Assembly (NCBI GenBank): GCA_020027245.1
Contig: JAHRAN010000041.1
Coordinates: 1-32,403 of the forward strand
DNA: 32,403 nucleotides
Direction: 5' to 3'
Origin: Myxococcota bacterium
GTDB taxonomy: Bacteria > Myxococcota_A > UBA9160 > UBA6930
In this document: piece by piece, positions 9,154-20,205 of the stretch
How the letters are laid out: every line of letters begins with the position of its first letter
How positions within the stretch are numbered: the first letter of the stretch is position 1
The notes under the pieces: generated by a model
Databases searched by the model: none
What the model saw: the letters and a program-made list of their open reading frames with translations, nothing else
Told to the model about the DNA's origin: nothing
Program-made: the position numbers and the translations under genes

Positions 9154-9289
9154 AAGAACCCTCACCCCCCGCGCTCTCCCATAAGGAGAGGGGGGAATCA
9201 ACCAAGCGCGAGAGGGACTCTGCTCCCTCTCCCTGTGGGAGAGGGTTGGGGTGAGGGTTTCTTAAGGCCGGGGAGGGGCGAAGCCCCTC
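9154..9289. repeat. Composite intergenic palindromic (MITE-like) element, copy 2
   Basis: AAGAACCCTCACCCCCCGCGCTCTCCCATAAGGAGAGG...CCCTCTCCCTGTGGGAGAGGGTTGGGGTGAGGGTTTCTTAAGGCCGGGGAGGGGCGAAGCCCCTC; same termini and trailing hairpin as copy 1. Confidence 0.78.
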
Positions 9290-9292
9290 GGT

Positions 9293-9679
9293 TCAGGCAG
9301 GCCGGGCGGGCGTAAGCCGACCGGCGCGCTTTGCCTTCGACTTCTCGAGCGCGCGCACCTTGCGGTTCAAGCGCTCGACCTTGCGCTCGAGCTTGCCGAG
9401 TTCACTCGAGCGAGCGACGGGCAGGTTTTCGAGCAGGGTGTTCACGCGCTCGCGGGCGTTCTGGTCAGCGGCGAGGCGGATGCCTTTGATGTGCTGACCG
9501 ACGGGGGTCTCTTCGAACTCGGCCTGCATCTTGCCGATGCGCTGCCCGAACTCGCGCCGGCGCTTGTCGGCCTGCTTCTGGAAGCGCGCAAAGTCCCTCT
9601 GGAATGTGCCAACCGTGTTCTCGATGCGTGCGCGGCCCGCTTCGAACAGGTCGGGAAGGGTGTTGTCTTGCCAGTTCAT
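9293..9679 (-). CDS. Small helical/coiled-coil protein (phasin-like size and composition; hypothetical)
   Basis: MNWQDNTLPDLFEAGRARIENTVGTFQRDFARFQKQADKRRREFGQRIGKMQ...; AGGAG ribosome binding site upstream of the ATG at 9679. Confidence 0.7.
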   Translation of the reverse strand: MNWQDNTLPDLFEAGRARIENTVGTFQRDFARFQKQADKRRREFGQRIGKMQAEFEETPVGQHIKGIRLAADQNARERVNTLLENLPVARSSELGKLERKVERLNRKVRALEKSKAKRAGRLTPARPA

Positions 9680-9761
9680 CGGGGTTCTCCTCGTGCCCGG
9701 CGCGCCACGAGGGCAGCGGGCTGTGGAAAGTTTCAATGGGTTCGGGGTCAGATGGCGAGCA

Positions 9762-9789
9762 AATCTAACACGCTGCGTCAGTGCGTCAA
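9762..9789 (-). promoter_or_regulatory. Putative sigma70-type promoter for the 9293-9679 gene
   Basis: Minus strand TTGACG - 16 bp - TAGATT, followed by about 75 nt to the ATG. The -35 overlaps one arm of the inverted repeat CAGTGCGTCAA/TTGACGCACTG. Confidence 0.45.
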
Positions 9790-9911
9790 GTACATTGGTG
9801 AAATTTTTATTTCTCTTTGATTTCAACGGCTTATGGTTGACGCACTGTGGCGTCAGCGAGCCGGGAAGCGCCAGGTTAGACGCACTGCGGCAGAGTCTCG
9901 GCGGCCTCGTC

Positions 9912-11618
9912 TCAGGCGCTGCGCCGGGCCGGGAGGGCGACGCGCTGCGCGTCCTGCTCTTCGTCCCGCTCGAACAGCGCGTGCTCGGCGCGCTCGATCA
10001 GCGCCTCGAAGCCGCTGTGCAGGGCGGCGGAAATAGGTACCGCGCCTGCCAGCAAAGCCCGGCCCACGCCCTCGCCCGGCGGCAACTGGTCAATCTTGTT
10101 GAAGAGCAGAATTTCGGGCTGCTCGCGCAGGCCGATCTCTTCGAGCACATCGCGCACGGCGGCGATGCGCCGCTGAATATCGTCGCCGCAGGCATCCACT
10201 ACATGCAGCAGCACATCGGCCTCGTGCAGCTCTTCGAGCGTGGCGCGGAAGGCGCTCATCAACTCCGTCGGCAGGTCGCGGATGAAACCGACCGTGTCGG
10301 TGATCACCACCTCCCGGTCGCGCGGGAAGCGCAGCCGCCGCGACGCCGGGTCGAGCGTTGCGAAGAGCTTGTCCTCGATCGCCACCTCGGTGCGGGTCAG
10401 CGCTTGCAGCAGGGTGCTCTTGCCGGCGTTCGTGTAGCCGACGATGGCGAGCACCGGCACGCCGCGCTGCTTTCGCCTCGCGCGACGGTGCGCGCGCTGC
10501 CGTTGCAGCTTCTTGAGGTCGCGTTCGAGACGCGCCACGCGCTCGCGCACGCGCCGCCGGTCGAGTTCGAGTTTGGTCTCACCGGGGCCGCGTCCGCCGA
10601 TGCCGCCTGCGAGCCGCGACAGCGACGGGTCGCGCTGCGCGAGCCGGGGCAGGGTGTAGCGGAGCTGGGCCAGCTCGACCTGAAGTTTGCCGTCGCGGGT
10701 GCGCGCGCGCCGGGCGAAGATGTCGAGAATGAGTTGCGTGCGATCTATCACGCGCAGGTCGAGACGCCGGGCGAGGTTGCGCGCCTGGGTCGCGTTCAAA
10801 TCGCTGTCGAAGATCAGCAGGTCCACATTGGACTGGAAGCAGCGAATCATCAGCTCCTGAAGTTTGCCGCTGCCGATGACGGTCTTCGGGTCCGGCCGCG
10901 GGCGCTGCTGCACGATGCAGTCCACCACCTCGACCTCGGCGGAGCGCGCGAGCTCCCGAAGCTCGGCGATGTGGCGTTCGGTCTCGGGGCGGCTGCGGCC
11001 CGCGGTCACCACCACCAATATCGCGCGCTCGCCAGCGGAGGTGGCGCGCTGCCCGGCAGTCCGCGCAAGTTCATCCTCGAGCGCGCGGATCCATACCTGA
11101 AAGTCGAGCTCGAGCTCGGCGGGTCGCTGCGCTTCCAGGTACTGAATGCCCGCGCCGCTTTCGTTCGCCGGCAACAGCGCCGCCGTGTGCGCGAGACCGG
11201 GCAGCCCGTCGGCTTCGACCACGACTGCGGTCAGCGCGTCGAAGCGCAGCACCGCGAGGTCGCTCTGGTCGTCGCGTGAAATCGGCTCGCCGCCGAGCCG
11301 CGTGTGGATGCAGCGCAGACCGCGCAGCCGTCCCGGCCCGGCGCGCATGCGTCCCCAGTCCGGCATCTCGATGTGGCTGGCGTCGCCCACCATCACATGC
11401 GTCACGGCGCCCCGCCGGTCGGCCAGCACTCCGACCAGCCGGTGCAACTCGTGCGACAGCGCACAGAGCTCGCGCGCGAGCTCCTGACTGAGCAGCAGCG
11501 AGGGCGACATCCGCCGCCGCCCGAGGCGTTCGAGCCGCCGCAACTGGCTCGCCTTCAACCCATGTGTGTTGCCTTCGACGCGAATGGGCTGCTCCTGCCG
11601 GGCGGGTTGCCAACGCAA
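9912..11618 (-). CDS. hflX: GTPase HflX (with extended N-terminal domain)
   Basis: GGIGGRGPGETKLELDRRRVRERVARLERDLKKL, VGYTNAGKSTLLQALT, LFATLDPASRRL, ITDTVGFIRDLP, NKID. Start uncertain because the 5' end abuts palindromic repeats. Confidence 0.93.
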   Translation of the reverse strand: MRWQPARQEQPIRVEGNTHGLKASQLRRLERLGRRRMSPSLLLSQELARELCALSHELHRLVGVLADRRGAVTHVMVGDASHIEMPDWGRMRAGPGRLRGLRCIHTRLGGEPISRDDQSDLAVLRFDALTAVVVEADGLPGLAHTAALLPANESGAGIQYLEAQRPAELELDFQVWIRALEDELARTAGQRATSAGERAILVVVTAGRSRPETERHIAELRELARSAEVEVVDCIVQQRPRPDPKTVIGSGKLQELMIRCFQSNVDLLIFDSDLNATQARNLARRLDLRVIDRTQLILDIFARRARTRDGKLQVELAQLRYTLPRLAQRDPSLSRLAGGIGGRGPGETKLELDRRRVRERVARLERDLKKLQRQRAHRRARRKQRGVPVLAIVGYTNAGKSTLLQALTRTEVAIEDKLFATLDPASRRLRFPRDREVVITDTVGFIRDLPTELMSAFRATLEELHEADVLLHVVDACGDDIQRRIAAVRDVLEEIGLREQPEILLFNKIDQLPPGEGVGRALLAGAVPISAALHSGFEALIERAEHALFERDEEQDAQRVALPARRSA

Positions 11619-11762
11619 CCCGCCCCCATCCTGTTGACCGCCCCAAGCGGCTGCCGGAAGCTAACGCAACCCGCCCCCCATCTTGCTGACCGCCCCAAGC
11701 GGCTGCCGGAAGCTAACGCAACCCGCTCCATCCTGTTGATCGCCCCGAGCGGTTGCCGGAAG
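11601..11762 (+). repeat. Palindromic repeat family, locus 2 (three units, periods about 52 and 50 bp)
   Basis: GGCGGGTTGCCAACGCAACCCGCC CCCATCCTGTTGACCGCCCCAAGCGGCTGCCGGAAG, CTAACGCAACCCGCCCCCCATCTTGCTGACCGCCCCAAGCGGCTGCCGGAAG, CTAACGCAACCCGCTCCATCCTGTTGATCGCCCCGAGCGGTTGCCGGAAG. Confidence 0.82.
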
Positions 11763-11907
11763 GCTGCGCGCCCCGGTCCGCGCCCGGCTGCTAAGCTGCT
11801 CCCGACATTTAACCTCCTCCCCCCTCGCGCATAACGCTCGCTGCTTCGACCACCTCGCTCGCCGCTTCACCCTTCTAAGCGATGCCCCCGCCATTCGAGA
11901 GGACGCC

Positions 11908-13284
11908 ATGCCCGATGCCACTGCCGGTGTCGCTGCCCGACCGCTCGCGGTGCTGATTCTGGCCGCGGGGCGGGGCGCGCGGATGAAGTCGCGGCGGCCG
12001 AAGGTGTTGCACGAAGTGGCGGGCTTGCCGCTGCTCGCCTACCCGCTGGCGCTCGCCGAAGCGCTCTCGCCGGCGCGTTTGCTGACGGTGGTCGCGCCCG
12101 ACGCCACCGAGTTGCGCGCGGCCTTCGCAGGGCGCAGCGAGTTCGCCCTGCAAAGCGAGACGCTTGGCACCGGTGATGCGGTGCGGGTGGCGCTTGCGGC
12201 GCTCAACAGTTTCGCGGGCGATGTGCTGATTCTCTGCGGCGACTGCCCGCTGCTGCGCGCCGAAAGTCTGGCGCGCCTGCTTGCACTCCGGGTCGAAAGC
12301 GAGGCGCCGCTTTTGCTGCTGACCGCACCGGCGCCGCTGCCGGGCCTGGTCGAGCGCGATGCCGACGGGCGCGTCCTGCGCATCATCGAACGCAGCGACG
12401 CCACGCCCGGGCAGCGCGAACTCGAGGAGGGCTACAGCGGCGTCATGCTCGCCGACGCCGCGTTTCTCCAGGCGACGCTCGGCGAACTCGACCGCAACAA
12501 CGCGCAGGGTGAGTTTTACCTGACCGGCGTGGTGGAGATCGCGCACCGCAAGGGTCAGCCGGCCCTCGCGCTGCAACTCGAGGACGCCGACGAGGCGCTC
12601 GGCGTGAACGACCGCGTCGAGCTTTCGCGCGCGAACGCGCTGCAGTTCCGGCGCAACGCCGAGTGGCACATGAAACAGGGTGTCACCTTTCTCGATCCGC
12701 AGAACAGTTATGTGGACAGCGATGTGGTGATCGGGCGCGACACCAGCATCGGCCCGGGCGTGGTGATCACGGCGGGGACGCGCATCGGCGAGCGCGCGCT
12801 CGTGAAGGCGCACAGCGTGATCGAGGCCTCGCGGCTCGGCGACGATGTGGTGATTGGCCCGAGCGCGCACCTGCGCCCCGAAAGCGTTCTCGGCGACGGC
12901 GTTCGCATCGGCAACTTTGTCGAGGTCAAAAACAGCCGCCTCGGCCCCGGCGTGAAGGCGGATCATCTGGCCTACCTGGGCGACGCCGACATCGGCGCGG
13001 ACGCGAGCTTCGGTTGCGGCGCCATCACGGTCAACTACGACTGGCAGAGCAAGCACCGCACCACGGTCGGCGCGCGCGCGCGCATCGGCTGCAACGCGAA
13101 TCTGGTGGCGCCCGTCGAACTCGAGGCGGACAGCTTTGTCGCCGCCGGCGTCACCGTCACCCGCAGCGTGCCGAGCGGGGCGCTGGCGAAGTCAAGCAGC
13201 CGGCAGCAGAACCGGGAAGGCTGGGCTGAAGGTCAACGGCGCGCGCGCGCGGCTGCGGATCACGCCGACGCCGAAGACGACTGA
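11908..13284 (+). CDS. glmU: Bifunctional GlcNAc-1-P uridyltransferase / GlcN-1-P acetyltransferase
   Basis: LAVLILAAGRGARMKSRRPKVLHEVAGLPLL; left-handed beta-helix hexapeptide repeats; GVKADHLAYLGDADIGADASFGCGAITVNYDWQSKHRTTVG. Confidence 0.96.
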   Translation: MPDATAGVAARPLAVLILAAGRGARMKSRRPKVLHEVAGLPLLAYPLALAEALSPARLLTVVAPDATELRAAFAGRSEFALQSETLGTGDAVRVALAALNSFAGDVLILCGDCPLLRAESLARLLALRVESEAPLLLLTAPAPLPGLVERDADGRVLRIIERSDATPGQRELEEGYSGVMLADAAFLQATLGELDRNNAQGEFYLTGVVEIAHRKGQPALALQLEDADEALGVNDRVELSRANALQFRRNAEWHMKQGVTFLDPQNSYVDSDVVIGRDTSIGPGVVITAGTRIGERALVKAHSVIEASRLGDDVVIGPSAHLRPESVLGDGVRIGNFVEVKNSRLGPGVKADHLAYLGDADIGADASFGCGAITVNYDWQSKHRTTVGARARIGCNANLVAPVELEADSFVAAGVTVTRSVPSGALAKSSSRQQNREGWAEGQRRARAAADHADAEDD

Positions 13285-13312
13285 GGCCGGGGCGAAAGCG
13301 AGGGAGCAACAA

Positions 13313-15148
<1,836 letters not shown>

Positions 15149-15151
15149 CCG

Positions 15152-17362
15152 TTGCTCGCCGATGACCTGCTCACTGGCCTGAACCCCGAGCAGGCCGAGG
15201 CCGTGCGCAGCAGCGAGGGGCCGCTCTTGGTGCTGGCCGGCGCTGGCTCCGGCAAGACACGGGTGCTGACCCAGCGCATCGCCTGGCTGGTCGGCGTGAA
15301 CGGCCTTGCGCCCGAGAGCCTGCTCGCCGTCACCTTCACCAACAAGGCGGCGGGCGAAATGCGCGAGCGCGTCGAGAAACTGCTGGGCATGGACGCGCGC
15401 GGCGTCTGGCTCTCCACCTTTCACTCGAGTTGCGTTCGCATTCTGCGCCGTGAAATCGAAGCGTTGGGACGCGAGCGCAATTTTGTGATCTACGACGAGG
15501 CCGACTCGCGCGCCGCCGTGAAGCAGGCGCTGGCGCGTCACGAACTTCCGGCGAGCGCCGCCGACGCGCGCCGCATGCGCTGGCAGATAGACCAGTGGAA
15601 GAACCGGGGCCAGGACCCCGAGCAGGCGAGAAGCGAGCGCGACGATTTGTACACGCGCCGCGCCGCCGAAGTGTATGAGAGCTACCAGCGCCTGCTGCGC
15701 GAAGCCAACGCGCTCGACTTCGGCGACCTGCTGCTGCTGACGGTCGAACTCTTCGACCGCCACCCCGAAGTTCTGACCGCCTATCGGGAGCGCTGGCAGT
15801 ACCTGTTGGTGGACGAGTATCAGGACACGAACCGCGTGCAGTACCGGTTGGTGAAGCAGCTTGCAGGCGGTCACCGCAACCTGTGCGTGGTCGGCGACCC
15901 GGATCAATCCATTTATGCCTGGCGTGGCGCCGACATCAAAAACATTCTGGATTTCGAGCGCGACTTCCCGGACGCGAAGGTCGTGAAGCTCGAACGCAAC
16001 TACCGCTCGACGCAGCGCATTCTGTCGGCGTCAACCGCGGTGATAAACAACAACACTGGGCGTCCGCAGAAGAACATGATTACCGACCGTGGCGACGGCG
16101 AGAAACTCATCCTCTACGAGGCGCGCGACGACCGCGACGAGGCGCAGTACGTGGTGCGGGACATCATGGAAGCGGCGCTTCAGGGGCGCAGTCTCGGCCA
16201 GTGCGCGGTTTTCTATCGCACCAACGCGCAGTCGCGAACCTTCGAGGAGGAGCTGCTGAAGTACGATGTGCCCTACGTCGTGGTCGGCGGCGTGCGCTTC
16301 TATGACCGCGCCGAAGTGAAGGACGCGCTGGCCTGGTTGCGCGTGCTGCTGAACCCGGCGGACAATCAGGCGCTGCGGCGCATCGTGAACCGCCCGCCAC
16401 GGGGCATCGGCAAGACCACCATCGCGCGCGCCGACGCGCTCAGCGACGCGTGCCGGGGCTCGCTGCTCGAGGCCATGCGCCTGTTGCTGCAGCGCGGCGA
16501 GGCGGGGCGCGCCGCCAGCAAAGTGCGCGCGTTTATCGCGCTGCTCGACGAGCTCGCCGCCGAGTTGCCCGAACTCGGCCCGGCGGATGCGCTGGCGCGC
16601 GTGCTCGAGCGCAGCGGCTATCAGCCCGCGCTCGAAAAGGAGCGCACGCCCGAGAGCGAGGCGCGTCTCGAAAATCTGCGCGAGCTTCTGACCGGCGCCG
16701 AGGACTTCGAAGATGCGAACGCAAACGAGGCGTCGGACGAGCGCAGCCCCTGCGCGCGTTTCCTCGATCAGGTGTCACTGGTTTCGGATGTTGACACCGC
16801 GAACTTCGATGAACAACGCGTATCGCTGATGACCGTTCACGCGGCCAAGGGGCTCGAGTTCGAACTCGTCTGGCTGGTGGGTATGGAGGAGGGTCTGTTC
16901 CCGCTGCACGCGACGGAGAGCGACACGGAGCAGATGGAAGAGGAGCGGCGCCTCTGTTATGTCGGCATGACGCGCGCGATGGAGAAGCTCTGCCTCTGTT
17001 ATGCGCTCGAGCGGCGGCGCTATGGCTCGCACAGTTTCAGCGCGCCCTCCCGTTTTCTGTCCGAGTTGCCCCGCGAGGAACTCGAAGTGAAGGGCGTCCG
17101 GCGCGCGCCCGCGCTGCCGGGTTCGCATGTTGCAGATGGCGAGCGCCGTTACGACTACTCCTTTGAACAACACGCGGAAGACGCCGGCGCGGAGGGCGCT
17201 GGCGGCATTGCAGCCGGCGTTCGCGTCCGCCACCGGATCTACGGCGCCGGCACGGTGCTGAAGGTCGAGGGCAAAGGCCCCCGACAGAAACTCAGCGTGC
17301 GCTTCGACCACGCCGGCGTCAAAAAGCTCGTGCTGCGCTACGCGAATCTGGAACTGATCTGA
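15152..17362 (+). CDS. uvrD: UvrD/PcrA-family SF1A DNA helicase
   Basis: LNPEQAEAVRSSEGPLLVLAGAGSGKTRVLTQRI, VDEYQDTNRVQY, VVGDPDQSIYAWRGADIKN, LMTVHAAKGLEFELVWLVGMEEGLFP. TTG start. Confidence 0.92.
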   Translation: MLADDLLTGLNPEQAEAVRSSEGPLLVLAGAGSGKTRVLTQRIAWLVGVNGLAPESLLAVTFTNKAAGEMRERVEKLLGMDARGVWLSTFHSSCVRILRREIEALGRERNFVIYDEADSRAAVKQALARHELPASAADARRMRWQIDQWKNRGQDPEQARSERDDLYTRRAAEVYESYQRLLREANALDFGDLLLLTVELFDRHPEVLTAYRERWQYLLVDEYQDTNRVQYRLVKQLAGGHRNLCVVGDPDQSIYAWRGADIKNILDFERDFPDAKVVKLERNYRSTQRILSASTAVINNNTGRPQKNMITDRGDGEKLILYEARDDRDEAQYVVRDIMEAALQGRSLGQCAVFYRTNAQSRTFEEELLKYDVPYVVVGGVRFYDRAEVKDALAWLRVLLNPADNQALRRIVNRPPRGIGKTTIARADALSDACRGSLLEAMRLLLQRGEAGRAASKVRAFIALLDELAAELPELGPADALARVLERSGYQPALEKERTPESEARLENLRELLTGAEDFEDANANEASDERSPCARFLDQVSLVSDVDTANFDEQRVSLMTVHAAKGLEFELVWLVGMEEGLFPLHATESDTEQMEEERRLCYVGMTRAMEKLCLCYALERRRYGSHSFSAPSRFLSELPREELEVKGVRRAPALPGSHVADGERRYDYSFEQHAEDAGAEGAGGIAAGVRVRHRIYGAGTVLKVEGKGPRQKLSVRFDHAGVKKLVLRYANLELI

Positions 17363-17400
17363 GCGCCGCGAGAGGCTTCCGCCCCCGGCGCTTTATTTTT
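17362..17400 (+). terminator. Rho-independent terminator after uvrD
   Basis: AGCGCCG...CGGCGCT stem followed by TTTATTTTT. Confidence 0.7.
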
Positions 17401-17434
17401 CACCGCTTTCGGCAGTCGTCCGGAGGGGCTTCGT

Positions 17435-17553
17435 TTCCGGCAGGCGCCACGCTCGGGTGGCGCCGGTCAACGGGCTGGGGTTGGACGTGTCGCTTCGGCG
17501 CGTCCAACCGGCAGGGGCCACGCTCGGACGGCGCCGGTCAACGGGTGGGGCGC
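17435..17553 (-). repeat. Palindromic repeat family, locus 3 (two units, opposite orientation, period 71 bp)
   Basis: Reverse strand: CCCGTTGACCGGCGCCGTCCGAGCGTGGCCCCTGCCGG / TTGGACGCGCCGAAGCGACACGTCCAA CCCCAGCCCGTTGACCGGCGCCACCCGAGCGTGGCGCCTGCCGGAA. Confidence 0.78.
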
Positions 17554-17570
17554 TTTGGTATAGTGGCGGG

Positions 17571-18836
17571 ATGAGAGCGAAGGGCCGCACGCTTCTGCTC
17601 CTGCTCGGCTTCCTGCTGCTGGGTGGCGCCGTCGCCTGCGAGTCGCCGCCGCCTACGCCGCCCACGCCATCGCCGTCGCCGTCCGAGTCGTCGCAATCGA
17701 AGTCCAAACAGTCGCAGTCATCGTCGCAGTCCAGCCAGTCGCCATCCGCTTCTTCCGCTCAATCCGGTGCTGACTCCACTTCGAGTCCCTCTTCGCCGTC
17801 GCCGAGTGGCAAGCAGCCCGCATCCCCCGGCGAGCAGGCCGGTGCGGACGGCGCACAACCGGGCGCGCCCGGCGCGCCGTCCACAACGGGTGGCCTGCGG
17901 GGTGTGCTTGATTCCATCTTCGGCAAGCGCGATGAGGCCCCGGAAGCCGACGGCGAAAGTGGCGACGCAGCGGGCAAACCCGGCGCGGACGGCGCTGACC
18001 GCTCGGCGGAAACGGGGCCGGCTGGAACGGACAGGGCCGGATCGGGTTCGGTTGGGGCAGACCCAAGGGAAGCGCCCCCCGGTGAAGCAGGTGCTGACAA
18101 TCGCGGCGAAACAACAGGCGCGCCCGCTGGCGCGCAGGGCGACGCTGGCTCGTCCGAGGTGGCTGGCGCTCCACGCGCGGGCGAGCGTGATGCGACGACG
18201 GGCGAACTCGGCGCGCCGGGCGATGCCGCTGCGCCGGGCTCCGGCATCGCCGGGCCGCCGCCGAACACCGAGTCCGGCGCGCCGGATGCGCATCGTGGTG
18301 CGGGTGGTGACGGTGAGCCGGGTGCGCCGGGTTCGAGCGCCGGGGCTGGCGAGCCCGGCGGTCAGGACGTGGTGCTGCGCCTGCCGTCGCGTGGTGTCAG
18401 CGAAACCGATCATCTGCGCGGCGCGTTCGAGCGCTCCCTCGGCGTCTTCGACGAAGCGCTGCGCGAGGAGCAGGATCTCCTCTCGAGCATCGCGCGCGGT
18501 GGCGACGAGGCGGGCGGCGATGCTGCGGCGGACGCCGCGTCGGGGCAGGGCGCGGGGCAGCCGGGCGATCCGTCGTCGGCGCGCTCCGGTGGTGGCAGCG
18601 AGGCTGCGGACGACGCCGACCAGAGCGGCGACGAGCGCGGGTCGCCGCGCCGCAGCCCGGGCCCGGGCGGCCGCGGCAACCAGGACGCATACCCGCCGCC
18701 TGCGGATGTGGGCGATGGCCGTGGCGACGACATCGTCGCGCGCAACCTGCGCGAGGCGGCGATGCAGGAACCCGACCCGGAGCTGCGCGAAAAACTCTGG
18801 GACGAGTATCGCGCCTACAAAAAAGGCATAGACTGA
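17571..18836 (+). CDS. Low-complexity Ser/Gly/Ala/Pro-rich lipoprotein (cluster gene 1)
   Basis: MRAKGRTLLLLLGFLLLGGAVAC lipobox; S/Q/K-rich then G-A-P-rich region; conserved-looking C-terminal segment DDIVARNLREAAMQEPDPELREKLWDEYRAYKKGID. Confidence 0.75.
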   Translation: MRAKGRTLLLLLGFLLLGGAVACESPPPTPPTPSPSPSESSQSKSKQSQSSSQSSQSPSASSAQSGADSTSSPSSPSPSGKQPASPGEQAGADGAQPGAPGAPSTTGGLRGVLDSIFGKRDEAPEADGESGDAAGKPGADGADRSAETGPAGTDRAGSGSVGADPREAPPGEAGADNRGETTGAPAGAQGDAGSSEVAGAPRAGERDATTGELGAPGDAAAPGSGIAGPPPNTESGAPDAHRGAGGDGEPGAPGSSAGAGEPGGQDVVLRLPSRGVSETDHLRGAFERSLGVFDEALREEQDLLSSIARGGDEAGGDAAADAASGQGAGQPGDPSSARSGGGSEAADDADQSGDERGSPRRSPGPGGRGNQDAYPPPADVGDGRGDDIVARNLREAAMQEPDPELREKLWDEYRAYKKGID

Positions 18837-18858
18837 CGAGAGGGAAGGGAGGAATTAA

Positions 18859-20187
18859 ATGGTTAAAAGAGTTGGAAGTCAAACAGCCCTGCTGCTCGCC
18901 GTGCTCGCGCTGCTGGCGCTGGCCTGCCGCACGCCCACGAAACCGTTGCAGGTGCAGGTGCTCCGCGCCGCGCAGCCGCCGCCCGAGGAGACGCTGCTCG
19001 ATGTCGGCGTGCTGTCCTTTCACCCCGGCGTCGAGCCGGACGAGGAGCCGCCGGAGCGCGTGTGGCCGCGGGTGCGTCAGGCCGAGGCGACCTACCTGCC
19101 GGTGCTGCTGCGCCGCACGCTGGCGGACACCGGTTACTGGGGCGTGGTGCGCGTGCTGCCGGCGCCGAGCCACAATGTGGATCTGACCATCGCCGCAAAA
19201 ATTCTCGAGTCCGACGGCGAGCACGTGGCGATGCATGTCAATGCGACCGATGCGACGGGCCGCGTCTGGCTCAATCGAAAGTACGAAACCGGCACGGCGG
19301 CTTTGAACTTCGCGCCGCCGCAGACGCCGCACCCGACTTCGTCCTTGCCCACCGCCACACAGCCGTTGGCGCCGAAGCGGGAAGACCCCTATCAGGCCAT
19401 CTTCAACCAGATTGCGAACGACCTGCTGGCCGAGCGGGGCAAGCTCGCGCCCACCGAGATCGAGCGTCTGCGTCAGACGGCGGAGTTGCGTTTTGCGCAG
19501 GAGTTCGCGCCGGAAGCTTTTGCGGGGTACCTGAAGGAAAAGCGCGCGCGCTTCGAACTCGAACGCCTGCCCGCCGAGGGTGACCCGGCCCTCGACCGCG
19601 TCCGCGCCGTGCGCGAGCGCGACGCCCTCTTCGTTGACACCATGAACGAGCACTACAACCGCTTCGTGGAAGAGATGGCGGAGCACTATCTGGAATGGCG
19701 TAAGGTCTCCCGGGAAGAGACGCTGCGCTACATGGAGTTGAAGAATCAGGTGGACCGGGAGCGCGCGGGGGCGGCCCTGCTGGCGGGTCTGGCCGTGGTG
19801 CTCGCCGCTCAGGATTCCAGCAGCCGGAGCGTGGATCGCGCCACCACCGCCGCAGCCGTGGCGAGCGCGGCCGCTGCGCTCGGGGCTTTCGTCCACTCCT
19901 TCGAGACGAGCGAAGAGGCGAAGATGCACCACACCTCGCTTCAGGAACTCGGCGAATCGTTCAACGCCGAGGTCACGCCGATCGTGGTGCGCATTGCGGG
20001 CGACGAGGCGCGGCTCACCGGCAACGCCGCGGCGCAGTACGAGCAGTGGAAGGAGTGGATGCGTCGTCTGTATGAAGCGGAGACCGCCATCGGCGAGCAG
20101 CAGATTGTTTTTGAAACTTCGCCCGTGGTGGAGGATAAAACTTCGCCCGACGGCGCGACGCCGAGCGACCGCGAGGCGCCGCTCTGA
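18859..20187 (+). CDS. Lipoprotein of unknown function (cluster gene 2)
   Basis: MVKRVGSQTALLLAVLALLALAC lipobox; beta-rich N-terminal half, helical C-terminal half with an internal hydrophobic segment; G+A-rich RBS (GGGAAGGGAGG). Confidence 0.82.
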   Translation: MVKRVGSQTALLLAVLALLALACRTPTKPLQVQVLRAAQPPPEETLLDVGVLSFHPGVEPDEEPPERVWPRVRQAEATYLPVLLRRTLADTGYWGVVRVLPAPSHNVDLTIAAKILESDGEHVAMHVNATDATGRVWLNRKYETGTAALNFAPPQTPHPTSSLPTATQPLAPKREDPYQAIFNQIANDLLAERGKLAPTEIERLRQTAELRFAQEFAPEAFAGYLKEKRARFELERLPAEGDPALDRVRAVRERDALFVDTMNEHYNRFVEEMAEHYLEWRKVSREETLRYMELKNQVDRERAGAALLAGLAVVLAAQDSSSRSVDRATTAAAVASAAAALGAFVHSFETSEEAKMHHTSLQELGESFNAEVTPIVVRIAGDEARLTGNAAAQYEQWKEWMRRLYEAETAIGEQQIVFETSPVVEDKTSPDGATPSDREAPL

Positions 20188-20205
20188 GCCAACCCGGTCC
20201 AGCCG

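Noticed and set aside
11601-11762. CRISPR array from roughly 50-bp period repeats
   Set aside because: Only three units, no distinct repeat/spacer alternation, no cas genes; the units are palindromic elements also found singly elsewhere.
17559-17571. TATAGT -10 element giving a leaderless first cluster gene
   Set aside because: TATAGT lies 7 bp before the ATG but no convincing -35 is present in the adjacent palindromic repeat; too weak to claim.
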